64,000 nucleotides of DNA from DATKUC01 sp964553615 (GTDB lineage: Bacteria; Spirochaetota; Spirochaetia; DSM-27196; DATKUC01), in assembly GCA_964553615.1 (NCBI GenBank), contig CAZKMA010000007.1, positions 1-64,000 of the forward strand. The letters are read 5' to 3'. Shown here piece after piece: positions 17,296 through 26,557 of the stretch. Position 1 is the first letter of the stretch. Every line of letters begins with the position of its first letter. The position numbers were made by a program, and so were the translations under genes. Below the pieces are notes generated by a model. The model worked only from the letters and a program-made list of their open reading frames with translations, was not told the DNA's origin and did no database searches.

Positions 17296-18657
17296 ATGAG
17301 AAGAACGAAGTATCTCATTGTGGGTGGCGGTATTGCTTCCGCCCGGGCAGTCGAAGCGATCCGGAACCGCGACCGGTGGGGCCGGATCGTTCTGGTGACT
17401 GAGGAACCATATTTCCCCTACGATCGGCCGCCACTTTCAAAAGGGCTTGTCCGAGGCGACATAGAGCCACATCAGATTTCAAGCTACCCGCGGCTTTTTT
17501 ACCTGAAGAGGCGGGTTCGGGTACTGCGGTCCGTGCGCGTATCCGGTCTCTCGCTGTCGGATTCAAAGAGAAGCGCGTCGTTTGATTTCATTCGGCGCAA
17601 AGGCGAAGGGCAGGGACTGAACCGACGCGTCGGAACGATTCTGTTTCAATACTGCCTCCTTGCTACAGGCGGGCGCCCTGCCCCGCTGCCCGTTCCGGGT
17701 GCTGAGCTCGAGGGTGTGCATACGCTGAGAACCATTTCGGATTCTCTGGCACTGAGGCGCAGCGCGTCGGATGCGCTCGGCGGGAACCGTCGCGCAGTCG
17801 TTATCGGAGCGGGCTTTATCGGAATAGAGATTGCGGCGTCACTGCGACAGCTGGGCGTCGAGGTCACCGTCATCGAACGCGAGCGGCAGGTCTGGCCCGG
17901 ATTCGCTGACGAAGCGGTGGCAGCATTTGTGCAATCGCAGGAAGCAAAAGCGGGGGTGGAGTTCTTGCTCGGAGAGCAGGTTGTGCGAATTCACGCGGGG
18001 AAGAACAACACCCACGTTGCTGCCGTGGAGACATCCACCGGCAAACGCATAGACTGCTCGCTGGTCTGTGTTGCAACAGGGATTCGGCCGAATGTCGAGC
18101 TCGCCGCTGCGGCAGGACTTACCGTGTCTGCTGAAGCCCCTGGCGGTGTGGTTGTCAACGAACGGATGGAGACTTCGTTTGCATCCGATGCGTCAATGGA
18201 TTCAGGCGCGAAGACCGGAGTTTACGCGGCGGGCGATATTGTAAACTACTCTGATCCGATCTTCGACGTTCGAAGAAGGGTAGAGCACTTCGGTCAGGCC
18301 GAGTATACCGGGCTTCTTGCCGGGACTATCATGGCCGGGGGAACCGGTGCGTACGACCTTCTGACCTACGTCTGGTCGGATTTTCTGGATATCCATGTGG
18401 AGTTTTCGGGTTTTGCCGCAATCCGGGAACGCACCATTCTGCGAGGGACCCCCGACCAGGGGAACTTCATTGCACTGTACGTCGCCGGAGATCGGCTTGT
18501 CGGTTTCCTCGGCGTGAACGCCCGGGAAGCGGAGTTTGGTCCTCTGCGCATGATGATTCAGCGGCGCATCCCTATTTCGGGGTTCGAGACCTTACTCGAA
18601 GATTCCGGGTCGGATCTCACGTCGTTTGTGACCCAATACCTTTCAGATCCTACCTGA
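17296..18657 (+). CDS. FAD-dependent pyridine nucleotide-disulfide-type oxidoreductase (ferredoxin reductase-like)
   Basis: Two-Rossmann-domain NAD(P)H:acceptor reductase, 453 residues. FAD motif KYLIVGGGIASARAVEAIR is at the N terminus; YFPYDRPPLSKG is typical of rhodocoxin/ferredoxin-reductase-like enzymes. NAD motif AVVIGAGFIGIEIAASLRQL is near residue 155, and the second FAD contact is GVYAAGDIVNYSDP. A C-terminal reductase domain follows. GGAGA precedes the ATG at 17296; the frame is open for 71 codons upstream but that stretch is arginine-rich and looks non-coding. A redox partner is not encoded nearby, so the electron acceptor is unknown. Confidence 0.86.
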   Translation: MRRTKYLIVGGGIASARAVEAIRNRDRWGRIVLVTEEPYFPYDRPPLSKGLVRGDIEPHQISSYPRLFYLKRRVRVLRSVRVSGLSLSDSKRSASFDFIRRKGEGQGLNRRVGTILFQYCLLATGGRPAPLPVPGAELEGVHTLRTISDSLALRRSASDALGGNRRAVVIGAGFIGIEIAASLRQLGVEVTVIERERQVWPGFADEAVAAFVQSQEAKAGVEFLLGEQVVRIHAGKNNTHVAAVETSTGKRIDCSLVCVATGIRPNVELAAAAGLTVSAEAPGGVVVNERMETSFASDASMDSGAKTGVYAAGDIVNYSDPIFDVRRRVEHFGQAEYTGLLAGTIMAGGTGAYDLLTYVWSDFLDIHVEFSGFAAIRERTILRGTPDQGNFIALYVAGDRLVGFLGVNAREAEFGPLRMMIQRRIPISGFETLLEDSGSDLTSFVTQYLSDPT

Positions 18658-18712
18658 GACGGACCCGGCGGGACATGCACGGCTGAACGCGAAAGCGCAT
18701 CAGGGAGAGCAG

Positions 18713-18746
18713 ATAAAGGAAAGGCCGCCCCGAGTGCGGGCGGCCT
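18713..18746 (-). terminator. Rho-independent terminator of the galM transcript
   Basis: A perfect 9-bp GC-rich stem (AGGCCGCCC at 18722-18730 with GGGCGGCCT at 18738-18746) has a 7-nt loop. On the - strand it is followed by TTCCTTTAT. It starts 6 nt after the galM stop. Confidence 0.8.
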
Positions 18747-18751
18747 GTTGA

Positions 18752-19825
18752 TCACGAGATTGAAAAACGGTGCACAGTGCGGTGACGGTACTCGACACCC
18801 GGCTGCAATATTGGAGAGGGAAACGCCGGCTGATTAACCGCGTCCGGATAGTACTCGGTCTCGAGACAGAGCGCCGAATGCGGGACAAGCTTCCGGCCGT
18901 CATCCAGGGTAAACCCTGCAAGTTTGTTCCCGGTGTAGAACTGGATTGCCGGCATCGTCGTAAGAATTTCCATGGTACGGCCGCTGCCCGGATGCACAAC
19001 CTTCGCTGCCGGCCGCAGATTTCCCGTCATGTCGTCCGGTCTGGAACCGTCGGGACGTTGTCCCGCACCGTCACGGAGAATGTAACAGTGGTCGTATCCA
19101 CCCACCTGCTCCAGGTCCCGGCCCACCTGCTTCGGGCTGCGAAAATCCATGGGCCCGCCCTCGACTCGAGCAGTCTGCCCGAGCGGGATGCCTGCTTCAT
19201 CAACTGGAAGGTACTCGTCGGCCTCGATGGAGAGTGTGTGGTCCAGGATAGTCCCGGACTGTGCGCCTGATAGATCCCAGTAGGTATGATTCGTCAGGTT
19301 CACGGGGGTCGCTTTGTCGGTACGGGCTGTGTAATCGAGGATGAGCTCGTTGTCCTCCGTCAGCGTATAGGTTATCTCCACGTCAAGGTTGCCCGGGTAC
19401 CCTTCTTCCCGGTCGGCGCTCCGCCGGCGGAAGACGACTCCCGCGTCACCGGGGTTTCCGAACCCTTCGGCCTTCCAGAGCCGCTTGTTGAACCCGACAG
19501 TTCCCCCGTGCAGGTGGTTGGCGCCGTCATTCACGGCAAGCTTGTAGGTCTTGCCGCCCAGTACGAAGACCCCCTTTGCAATGCGGTTTGCGAATCTGCC
19601 CACCGAAGACCCGAAGTAAGGATACTTGTCGAAGTATCGCTCCAGCCCCTTGAAACCGATGGTGGTCTCCGAAACGACGCCCGAACGATCGGGCGTCCTG
19701 CACGAAAGGAGGTTGGCACCGAAACTCATCAGGGCGATTGAAATGCCGTGAGAGTTCTCGATGGTGTATCGTTCAACAGATTCGCCATCGCGAGTGGTGC
19801 CAAATATGTCTTTACGTATGGTCAT
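18752..19825 (-). CDS. galM: Aldose 1-epimerase (galactose mutarotase)
   Basis: Interconverts alpha and beta anomers of galactose/glucose. The 357-residue protein has the family motifs GRFANRIAKGVF, NHLHGGTVGFNKRLW with a catalytic His, VNLTNHTYWDLSG with the second His, and the C-terminal CLETEYYPDAVNQP with the catalytic Glu. GGAGAG precedes the ATG at 19825. The open frame extends 78 codons upstream inside the neighbouring gene and is ignored. It lies 14 nt downstream of the dihydroorotate-dehydrogenase-like gene, in the same transcript. Confidence 0.93.
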   Translation of the reverse strand: MTIRKDIFGTTRDGESVERYTIENSHGISIALMSFGANLLSCRTPDRSGVVSETTIGFKGLERYFDKYPYFGSSVGRFANRIAKGVFVLGGKTYKLAVNDGANHLHGGTVGFNKRLWKAEGFGNPGDAGVVFRRRSADREEGYPGNLDVEITYTLTEDNELILDYTARTDKATPVNLTNHTYWDLSGAQSGTILDHTLSIEADEYLPVDEAGIPLGQTARVEGGPMDFRSPKQVGRDLEQVGGYDHCYILRDGAGQRPDGSRPDDMTGNLRPAAKVVHPGSGRTMEILTTMPAIQFYTGNKLAGFTLDDGRKLVPHSALCLETEYYPDAVNQPAFPSPILQPGVEYRHRTVHRFSIS

Positions 19826-19839
19826 GGTCTCTCCATGCT

Positions 19840-20853
19840 TTAAATAAGATTCGGACGCTGGAGATATTTCTCCGAGTTCAGGAGCATCTTCACATACTGG
19901 GCCCGCCTGAACGTCGCAGCGTTGTCCATCTTCGCAGCGCTGAGCTTCCCGCGGAAGTCGCTCAGATTCTTGTACCCCTTGCGGTCCATCCAATCGCCGA
20001 TTTCGCCGAGTATCTTGCCGACTACCTTCATATCGTTCAGGTAGAGCGTGCTTACGCACTGGAAGACGTCTGCTCCGGCAAGCAGTACCTCAATTGCATC
20101 GGTCCCGGTGTGTATACCGTTCGATGCGCAGAGGCTTCCCTTGAGCCCGCCGGCCAGGAGCCCGACAAATCGGAGCGCCATGCGATGATCCGTGCGGCTG
20201 GAAAGATTGAACGGGTAGTCCTCGGTCTCCTTTTCAACGTCGAAACTCGGGTGAAACATCCGATTGAAGAGCACAAAACCCTTTGCTCCCGTTTTGTCCA
20301 TCCTCCCAACCACCTCGATCGGGCTCGTGTAGAATGCGCTGAGTTTGATTGAAATCGGAATCTTGACCTTCGCCGCAACTTTCTTGATTACTTCAATCTG
20401 GTTGTCCTCAATCTCGCGCGCCGCGTGGCTTCCGTCTACCGGAAGCGAAAAGAAGTTCAACTCGAGGCCGTCAACGCCCGTTTCTTCCAATTTCAGTGCC
20501 CAATCCACCCAGGTATCGATGTTGACCGCGTTCAGGCTGGCAATGACCGGGATTCCCACGGATTCCTTCGCCTTCCGCACCCACATCAGATGCTCTTCGG
20601 GTCCTCCGTGTTCGGTATCCGGAAAGATGGAGGTCATTTCGGCATGCCAGTTATCATACAGATGCATGTCTTCTTCCATGCGAAACTTCTGGAGTTGAAT
20701 TTGTTCTTCGAACAGAGACTTGATGACAAAGGCGCCGGCGCCGGCGTCCTCGATCCGCTTGATCTGATCCATTTGCCCCGTGTGGCTGCATGCACCGACG
20801 ATGAGAGGATTCGCAACTTCTATCCCCATATACTTGCTGGTCAGATTGGCCAT
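19840..20853 (-). CDS. Dihydroorotate dehydrogenase-like protein
   Basis: FMN-binding TIM-barrel protein of the family usually annotated as dihydroorotate dehydrogenase-like, 337 residues. NLTSKYMGIEVANPLIVGAC is the N-terminal barrel strand; GVDGLELNFFS and the phosphate-binding loop SNGIHTGTDAIEVLLAGADV fit FMN binding. It is not an obvious PyrD: no pyrimidine gene is nearby, and it is co-transcribed with galM. The physiological substrate is unknown. GGAG lies 7 nt before the ATG at 20853. A promoter and a leader hairpin precede it. Confidence 0.8.
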   Translation of the reverse strand: MANLTSKYMGIEVANPLIVGACSHTGQMDQIKRIEDAGAGAFVIKSLFEEQIQLQKFRMEEDMHLYDNWHAEMTSIFPDTEHGGPEEHLMWVRKAKESVGIPVIASLNAVNIDTWVDWALKLEETGVDGLELNFFSLPVDGSHAAREIEDNQIEVIKKVAAKVKIPISIKLSAFYTSPIEVVGRMDKTGAKGFVLFNRMFHPSFDVEKETEDYPFNLSSRTDHRMALRFVGLLAGGLKGSLCASNGIHTGTDAIEVLLAGADVFQCVSTLYLNDMKVVGKILGEIGDWMDRKGYKNLSDFRGKLSAAKMDNAATFRRAQYVKMLLNSEKYLQRPNLI

Positions 20854-20896
20854 AGTGTGCTCCTTGGATATTGGGTTTGGTATGGTAAGCAAACGA

Positions 20897-20960
20897 TGCG
20901 GGCACGATGCCCGCAGGTCGTGTCTCTTCAAATCATAAAGTGGGGAGGGCACAAAGTCAA
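20897..20960 (-). promoter_or_regulatory. Promoter and leader hairpin of the DHOD-like/galM operon
   Basis: On the - strand, TTGACT (20960-20955) and TATGAT (20937-20932) are spaced by 17 nt. The predicted leader contains a perfect 7-bp stem, TGCGGGC/GCCCGCA (20915-20909 with 20903-20897), with a 5-nt loop about 44 nt before the ATG. The hairpin could affect mRNA stability or be a weak attenuator. Confidence 0.55.
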
Positions 20961-21041
20961 CGTGACGAGGCGCATGCCACCATCGAGTCAGCTGTTTTTC
21001 TTTCATGGAGAGGTCGGATTCGACCGTTTTGGCACTGTTCC

Positions 21042-21073
21042 TTGCGAAAAAGGCCAAATTCTTGTATTATAAT
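21042..21073 (+). promoter_or_regulatory. Promoter of the M20-like/gpgS/ABC group
   Basis: TTGCGA (21042-21047) is followed after 17 nt by TATTAT (21065-21070), which overlaps a consensus TATAAT (21068-21073). It is about 40 nt upstream of the M20-like gene. The rest of the 261-nt divergent region holds no gene. Confidence 0.5.
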
Positions 21074-21114
21074 GCCTTGGGCCTTCAGAGACGACAGGAG
21101 GACACGAAGACACC

Positions 21115-22320
21115 ATGACAGAAGGAGCCGCGCAACTGGACGACAACTTTCAGGATATTCTGGATCATCTTCCGCTTTTCGAACAGCAGGTACAGGAGCT
21201 CAACGAAATCGTGCTGGCTAATCTGGTCATGATTTCGGAAATTCCCTCACCGACCTTCGAGGAACGCCGTCGGGTAGAGTTCCTGCTCGAACGCTTCAGT
21301 GAATATCAGCTGCAGAATACCTCGACGGACGAGATTGGAAATGCCCTGGGTATCCTCCCCGGGACGGAAGGAGATCGGAATATCCTGGTGGTTGCCCACA
21401 TGGATACGGCATTCTCGGTGAAAATTGACCATACCGTTACCATTCAACCCGGCTACGTCCTGGGTGCCGGCATTGGCGACAACAGTCTTGGCGTCGCCAC
21501 CGTTGCAACGCTTCCCCTCATCCTCGAGCAGCTGGGGATTCGCCTTCGATCCAATCTCATTCTCATGGGCTCGGCGAGAACCCTTGGCAAGGGGAACATC
21601 GAAGGGATCCGGTTCTTTCTCAACAACAAGGATCTGCTCATTGATTCGGGAATCTGCGTCGAGGGAGTGAAGCTCGGACGACTCTCTTACTCTTCTCTTG
21701 GCGTAGTCCGCGGCGAGATAAACTGCCGTGTTCCCGAAGAGTATGATTGGTCACGGTTTGGAGCAAGCGGCGCAATAGTGAACATAAACGACGTCCTGAA
21801 CCGCATTGTTGAAATTCCGATTCCGCGGCGTCCGCGGACAACCGTTGTCTTCAACTCAGTCCAGGCGGGCGGACCATCCAATGTAACACCTACCCAGGGA
21901 ACGCTCCAGTTCGAGATTCGCAGCGAATCGGCCGAAATGGTTCGGAAACTGGAAAGTCAGATCGCAGACATCACCGCCGAGGTCTCTTCACAAAACGGTG
22001 CCGAGGTGTGGGTGAACGTCTTTGCCCGACGCGATCCCGGCGGAATCGCTTTTGCACATCCGCTGGCTGCGTATACCCGGGAAATTATGAAGGCCCTGAA
22101 CGTGAACCCGCGCATATCTCCGAGTACGTCCGAACTATCAGCCTTCATTGACCGGGGCATTCCGGCAGTCACCGTCGGTATTACCGACGGTGAGCACAAC
22201 GGAGAGGAGAATGAGCGGGTGGAAATAGGACCAATAGCAAAGGGAATAGCGCAGATAGTAGGGCTGATACTTGCCATGGATCGGGGGTTAGGCAATGATG
22301 AACCTGGACAGTTGGCTTAA
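21115..22320 (+). CDS. M20 peptidase-like protein lacking the usual catalytic Glu-Glu motif
   Basis: A 401-residue protein with M20/M42 metallopeptidase architecture. VVAHMDTAF (residues about 92-100) gives the HxD metal ligand and general site; GAGIGDNSLGVA gives the bridging Asp 122; DGEHNGEENE near the C terminus gives the last His. The normal EE(x)G segment that holds the catalytic general base is instead GSARTLGKGNIEG (about 152-164), with no Glu pair. It may be a non-peptidase binding or regulatory relative, or use another residue. It overlaps the next gene by 26 nt, so their products may act together. Confidence 0.7.
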   Translation: MTEGAAQLDDNFQDILDHLPLFEQQVQELNEIVLANLVMISEIPSPTFEERRRVEFLLERFSEYQLQNTSTDEIGNALGILPGTEGDRNILVVAHMDTAFSVKIDHTVTIQPGYVLGAGIGDNSLGVATVATLPLILEQLGIRLRSNLILMGSARTLGKGNIEGIRFFLNNKDLLIDSGICVEGVKLGRLSYSSLGVVRGEINCRVPEEYDWSRFGASGAIVNINDVLNRIVEIPIPRRPRTTVVFNSVQAGGPSNVTPTQGTLQFEIRSESAEMVRKLESQIADITAEVSSQNGAEVWVNVFARRDPGGIAFAHPLAAYTREIMKALNVNPRISPSTSELSAFIDRGIPAVTVGITDGEHNGEENERVEIGPIAKGIAQIVGLILAMDRGLGNDEPGQLA

Positions 22321-23329
22321 GTCCAACACGTTCCACCACTCCCAGTTCCGGGATCTGCGCGCTCTGGTGGATGCCAAAGAACGGCAGAACCTGAAGATAT
22401 CTCTCTGCATCCCGACGCTGAATGAGGAACGGACAATCGGGAAAGAGGTGGTCATTTTCAAGTCGGAGCTCATGCACCGGTATCCTCTCCTCGACGAGAT
22501 TGCCGTCATAGATTCAGGATCCACCGACCGGACCAGAGAAGTAGCGGGCTCATTCGGGGCGGACGTCTACCTCGCGTCCGATATCCTGCCCCATCTGGCC
22601 CGGAAGAAAGGGAAGGGGGAAAATCTCTGGAAGGCGATCTATCAGTTGAATGGCGACATCATCGTCTACATTGACGCAGACATAAAGAACATACATCCGC
22701 GCTTTGTGTACGGGCTCGTTGCGCCGCTCATCTCCCAACCGGAAATCATGTATGTCAAGGCATTCTACGACCGACCGCTCGCATTTTCACAGGGCGTCCG
22801 TCCTTCCGGTGGTGGTCGGGTAACCGAAATACTCATCCGGCCGTTGTTCTCGCTCTTTTTCCCTGAACTTACCGCAATTATTCAGCCTCTGTCCGGAGAG
22901 TATGCGGTACGACGTGAGGTACTCGATTCGATTCCGTTCCCAATTGGATACGGGGTTGAGACATCGCATCTGCTCGACGTATACCGCAGATGGGGTCTTC
23001 GGGCGTTTGCCCAGACGGACCTCGATCAGCGGGTGCATCGAAATCAGGAAACCCGCAGCCTCGGAAAGATGGCATTCGGAATTCTGCAGACTTTCCTGAG
23101 CCGAATCCACTCACTCGGTATCGTGCCTTCGCTGCCGTCGATGAGCACCGTGCTCCGTCAGTTCCAGGTCCATGATCAGGTCTTCGAGACCGTCGAATAC
23201 AATATTGTCGAAGAAGAACGACCGCCGATGAACACGGTCCCGGCGTATCAGGAAAAGATGAGGGCTCTGCGAGGGAACGCGGGAGAGCCGCAGACCGCCG
23301 ATGCAGATAATCCGGATGCGCGAACCTGA
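22295..23329 (+). CDS. Glucosyl-3-phosphoglycerate synthase-like glycosyltransferase
   Basis: GT-A glycosyltransferase of the GT81/GpgS type, 344 residues, which makes glucosyl-3-phosphoglycerate from NDP-glucose and 3-phosphoglycerate as the first step to the osmolyte glucosylglycerate. Key features are SLCIPTLNEERTIGKEV, IAVIDSGSTDRTREVA, the metal-binding VYIDADIKN, GGRVTEILIRPLF, and the GpgS hallmark QPLSGEYAVRREVLDSIPF followed by GYGVETSHLLD. DQRVHRNQETRSLGKM matches the C-terminal conserved block. No GpgP phosphatase is recognisable in this window. Starts at 22295 or the adjacent ATG at 22298, within the end of the M20-like gene. Confidence 0.82.
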   Translation: MMNLDSWLKSNTFHHSQFRDLRALVDAKERQNLKISLCIPTLNEERTIGKEVVIFKSELMHRYPLLDEIAVIDSGSTDRTREVAGSFGADVYLASDILPHLARKKGKGENLWKAIYQLNGDIIVYIDADIKNIHPRFVYGLVAPLISQPEIMYVKAFYDRPLAFSQGVRPSGGGRVTEILIRPLFSLFFPELTAIIQPLSGEYAVRREVLDSIPFPIGYGVETSHLLDVYRRWGLRAFAQTDLDQRVHRNQETRSLGKMAFGILQTFLSRIHSLGIVPSLPSMSTVLRQFQVHDQVFETVEYNIVEEERPPMNTVPAYQEKMRALRGNAGEPQTADADNPDART

Positions 23330-23353
23330 GAGAGAAGAGGAAGGGAACAGAAC

Positions 23354-24214
23354 ATGGCACTCGTAGAGTTTCACAACGTGAGTTTTTTCTATCCGAAGAT
23401 GGATATCGAAGTGGAAAACGAGGAGATTCGGGCTCTTGAAGATCCCGGTGAAATTACCTCGGTCTTTCAGCATCTTACTCTGGATATTCCGGAGGGTATT
23501 GTCTCACTTGTGGGAGAAAACGGCATCGGAAAAACTACGTTTCTGCTGCTTGCCGGAGCGCGTATCCTGCCTGCCGATGGAATCGTTCAAATATCCGGAA
23601 GAGATACTACCGAGTTTCGGGATGCAGCGTCTCGGCCGGACATTGAGGCGGAACGGAATGCGCTGGTCTCTTTCGTCTACCAGAATATGGAGTTCGAGAC
23701 CGATCGGCCTATCGGCGAACTCATGGACTACATTTTCGACGCCGGTAGTAGAAACAATGACAGAAAGGACCTGATCGTCGACCTGAAAAAGGCGCTGGAG
23801 CTGGATGGCTTTCTCCACAAGAGGATGCAGGTCCTCAGCAAGGGACAGATGCAGAGAGCAATTGTGGCGTTCAGTGTTCTGTACGGGTCAAAACTGATCA
23901 TAATGGACGAACCGGTTTTCGCGCTCGAAGAACCGCAAAAGGAGCGTGTTTTCGAATTTCTGGCCGACTTCAGCAGCCGCTCCGGCACCAGCATCTACTA
24001 CTCCGCACATAATCTCGAGCTCACGAAGAAGTACTCCCATTCCACGATCCTCTTCTCGAAGCGTGGGGTCGTTGAGATAGGCAGGACTGAAGAGATTTGC
24101 ACGCGCGACAAATTAGAGGCAGCCTATCAGGTGCCAATGGACGCGCTCTACCGGCGGGATAGTCTCTATCGCGAGATGCTCGCAAGCCTGAGCCGGAAAA
24201 AGGCGAACGGATAG
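23354..24214 (+). CDS. ABC transporter ATP-binding protein
   Basis: Single nucleotide-binding domain, 286 residues. Walker A is VGENGIGKTT, the Q-loop is SFVYQNMEF, the signature is LSKGQMQRAI, Walker B is LIIMDEPVFAL and the switch His is YYSAHNLEL. There is an acidic insertion (MDIEVENEEIRALEDPGE) between the first strand and Walker A. No permease gene is adjacent, so it may pair with a distant membrane subunit or act in regulation. It is 24 nt after the GpgS-like gene and likely in the same operon. The convergent MFS-HEAT gene ends 10 nt away. Confidence 0.85.
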   Translation: MALVEFHNVSFFYPKMDIEVENEEIRALEDPGEITSVFQHLTLDIPEGIVSLVGENGIGKTTFLLLAGARILPADGIVQISGRDTTEFRDAASRPDIEAERNALVSFVYQNMEFETDRPIGELMDYIFDAGSRNNDRKDLIVDLKKALELDGFLHKRMQVLSKGQMQRAIVAFSVLYGSKLIIMDEPVFALEEPQKERVFEFLADFSSRSGTSIYYSAHNLELTKKYSHSTILFSKRGVVEIGRTEEICTRDKLEAAYQVPMDALYRRDSLYREMLASLSRKKANG

Positions 24215-24224
24215 AACGCGCACG

Positions 24225-26492
24225 CTACGGCGCGAGTGAAGGACCGGGTGGCATGGCCAACCTTCGACTGAAGCGGTAGACCAGGAGTCCACCGAAGAAA
24301 AAAACCGCTCGTTCGAATCGAAAAAGTCGCGGATCTTCGAGGGAATGGATCAAGACATCGTTCGGCACTTCCGGGACAATATCCTCCGTCAGCGAAGCTA
24401 TCACGCGTGAGAATGCAACGGCAGCATCTCTTCTGTTTTGCTCGATGAGTTTCAATCCTTCAATAACCATTGCTGCCGGCTCTTTCAGCTGAGCGCTCTT
24501 CATCTCCTCTTCAAGCACCGAGACGGCGTCGGTTCGGGATTCGAGAAACCGGCGGTAGTGCGGGTAGAACCAATCCTCAATATGGAACAGACCGGCAATG
24601 GCGAATACCATCTCGTCACGGATATAGGGGGGATTTGCTTCCCGCCTCAGGATATCCAGGAGCAGGGTGATCGACGGACGGTGATCAAAAAGCTTCAATG
24701 CCTCCGCGCCGTGAATGAGAAGCAATGGATTGCGCGTTGAACGCAGTGCAATCTCAATCCGTGGAATGCTCTGGATGTCTCCGATCCGAGCAAGCGCAAC
24801 CACCGCCCGTGAGGATAGGTGATAATCCTCAGATCCAATTGCTTCACGCAACGCGGGAACTCCCTCGGTTAGCCCCCACTGTCCGATGATTCGAGCTGCC
24901 AGATACGCGGTGGTAAACTCATGCTGGCGCAGATGCGCAACGAGCTCCCCGGCTATTCGCCGCTCCAGTGGAGAATTGGCTCGCGATCGCCGGTCACGGG
25001 GCATCCGCTCGAGCGCACGAAGCGCCTCGCTCCGGATGACGTAGCTTGGCGATGAGAGCCGGACGAGCAGATCGTCCGCCGGGACACCTGAGTGAGCCCC
25101 GCCCAGCTCCTGGAGCACGCGCTGTTCCTCTCCGATGCTGCCGGTCCGGTCCAGCCGATGCAGGAGGTTTATTGCACGCAGGTCCCGAATGGAGAACATG
25201 ACACTCAGGGCGCTTCCAACGGTACTTGATCCCAGTCGCTTGAGCCCGCTCATTGCCACGATATCCAGGAGAAGCAGCATAATCAGGATGCCGAAGAACA
25301 CGCGGAAGGCGGAGTGGATATTCATTCCTGCGCTGTTCTGCAGCGCTTCGAGAATCACGCCGCCTGAGCTTGCTCCGATGGCGCCGCCGACCCCCATGGT
25401 AATGAAATAGAGAATCCCCAGATTCAATTGCTCTCCGGGACGGATCATTCCGTAAAAGTACTGTTGCGAAGCGCTCTCTCCTCCGGTGGATCCGAACGCA
25501 GTAAGAAAGAAAATGGCTCCGAGCCCAATCAAGACGGCCATCTGACCCGCGACCGGCGAGAGAACTGCGGGAACCATGCTTACGCAGAAGATAACTGAGA
25601 AAATAAGGTACAGCGGCTTGGGTCCGAGACGGTCCATGAGTTGCCGCATGACGAGTCCCATGAAGATGGCGCCCAGATTGCTGATGACTGTCAGCAAAAT
25701 GGCCAGATTGTCAGGCGTCAGGTAGACCTGCTTCGCGTAGACCACAAGAAAAGATCGCATCATCCCGGTGGTGAAGCAGTAGACGCCGAATACTATGACA
25801 TAGCGTCGATAGTTCGGACGTTTCAACACGTCGAAAACGGTGAGCCAGAAACTATCCTCTGCACCTTCCTGTACTCCCGGCGGTTCGGGAAGACGCAGGA
25901 TGTAGGATGAACCGGCAAAGCCGAGCAGGATACCCGAAGAGATGAGAATTGCGTAGCGAGATAGTGGGGCGCCCGGATCGAGGAGAATCGCGATAATCAG
26001 GCCGGAAACAATGCTCGTTGCATTGGCGATAATCTGAAACCGCGCCAGATATATTCCTCGGTCACGCCCTGCCGAGAGCTCCCCGACCAGCGGACTTTGC
26101 CCAACCAGGCCCAGCCCGCGAAAAATCTGAAACCCCAGAAGCGAAAAAAGGATAATGCCGAAGACGAGCAGCTGACTGGCTCGGCCGGCAAGGAATGGGG
26201 TAACAAGAATCGGAACGACCATGATGTAGCGGAGAATCCAGCCGGTTCCAAACGTCCGAACAATTCCAAACCGTTTGACCAGCTGCTTACCCGGGAGCAT
26301 GAAGAAGAATGAGACGTAGGGGAACGAAGAGATCAACCCGATGAACGACGGAGACGCGCCGAGACGGAGCACAAACAGCGTTATAATGTTTCCCGACAGG
26401 AGAAGAAAAGAGAAGGCATTGAGGGCGCCGTAAATGGTGAAGTTGCGCCTTCCCGCAAGCTTCTGCGGAAGAGTATACTGGCCACCGTTCAT
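24225..26492 (-). CDS. MFS transporter fused to C-terminal HEAT repeats
   Basis: A 755-residue protein. Residues about 15-425 form about 12 hydrophobic segments of a Major Facilitator fold, e.g. NIITLFVLRLGASPSFIGLI at the start and SGGVILEALQNSAGMNIHSA in the second half. Residues about 440-680 are soluble and contain helical HEAT-like repeats such as IRSEALRALERM, YHLSSRAVVALARIGDIQ and LLIHGAEALKLFD. The C terminus has a further hydrophobic stretch (RAVFFFGGLLVYRF). The repeats are a likely protein-protein docking platform. It follows the ATP-grasp ligase gene by 65 nt on the same strand and may export its product; that is inference. Confidence 0.82.
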   Translation of the reverse strand: MNGGQYTLPQKLAGRRNFTIYGALNAFSFLLLSGNIITLFVLRLGASPSFIGLISSFPYVSFFFMLPGKQLVKRFGIVRTFGTGWILRYIMVVPILVTPFLAGRASQLLVFGIILFSLLGFQIFRGLGLVGQSPLVGELSAGRDRGIYLARFQIIANATSIVSGLIIAILLDPGAPLSRYAILISSGILLGFAGSSYILRLPEPPGVQEGAEDSFWLTVFDVLKRPNYRRYVIVFGVYCFTTGMMRSFLVVYAKQVYLTPDNLAILLTVISNLGAIFMGLVMRQLMDRLGPKPLYLIFSVIFCVSMVPAVLSPVAGQMAVLIGLGAIFFLTAFGSTGGESASQQYFYGMIRPGEQLNLGILYFITMGVGGAIGASSGGVILEALQNSAGMNIHSAFRVFFGILIMLLLLDIVAMSGLKRLGSSTVGSALSVMFSIRDLRAINLLHRLDRTGSIGEEQRVLQELGGAHSGVPADDLLVRLSSPSYVIRSEALRALERMPRDRRSRANSPLERRIAGELVAHLRQHEFTTAYLAARIIGQWGLTEGVPALREAIGSEDYHLSSRAVVALARIGDIQSIPRIEIALRSTRNPLLLIHGAEALKLFDHRPSITLLLDILRREANPPYIRDEMVFAIAGLFHIEDWFYPHYRRFLESRTDAVSVLEEEMKSAQLKEPAAMVIEGLKLIEQNRRDAAVAFSRVIASLTEDIVPEVPNDVLIHSLEDPRLFRFERAVFFFGGLLVYRFSRRLAMPPGPSLAP

Positions 26493-26557
26493 TCAATTCA
26501 TAGTAACGGCACCACACGCGGGACACAACAGCCAGTATCGAGTTATGCCGCAAAAGT

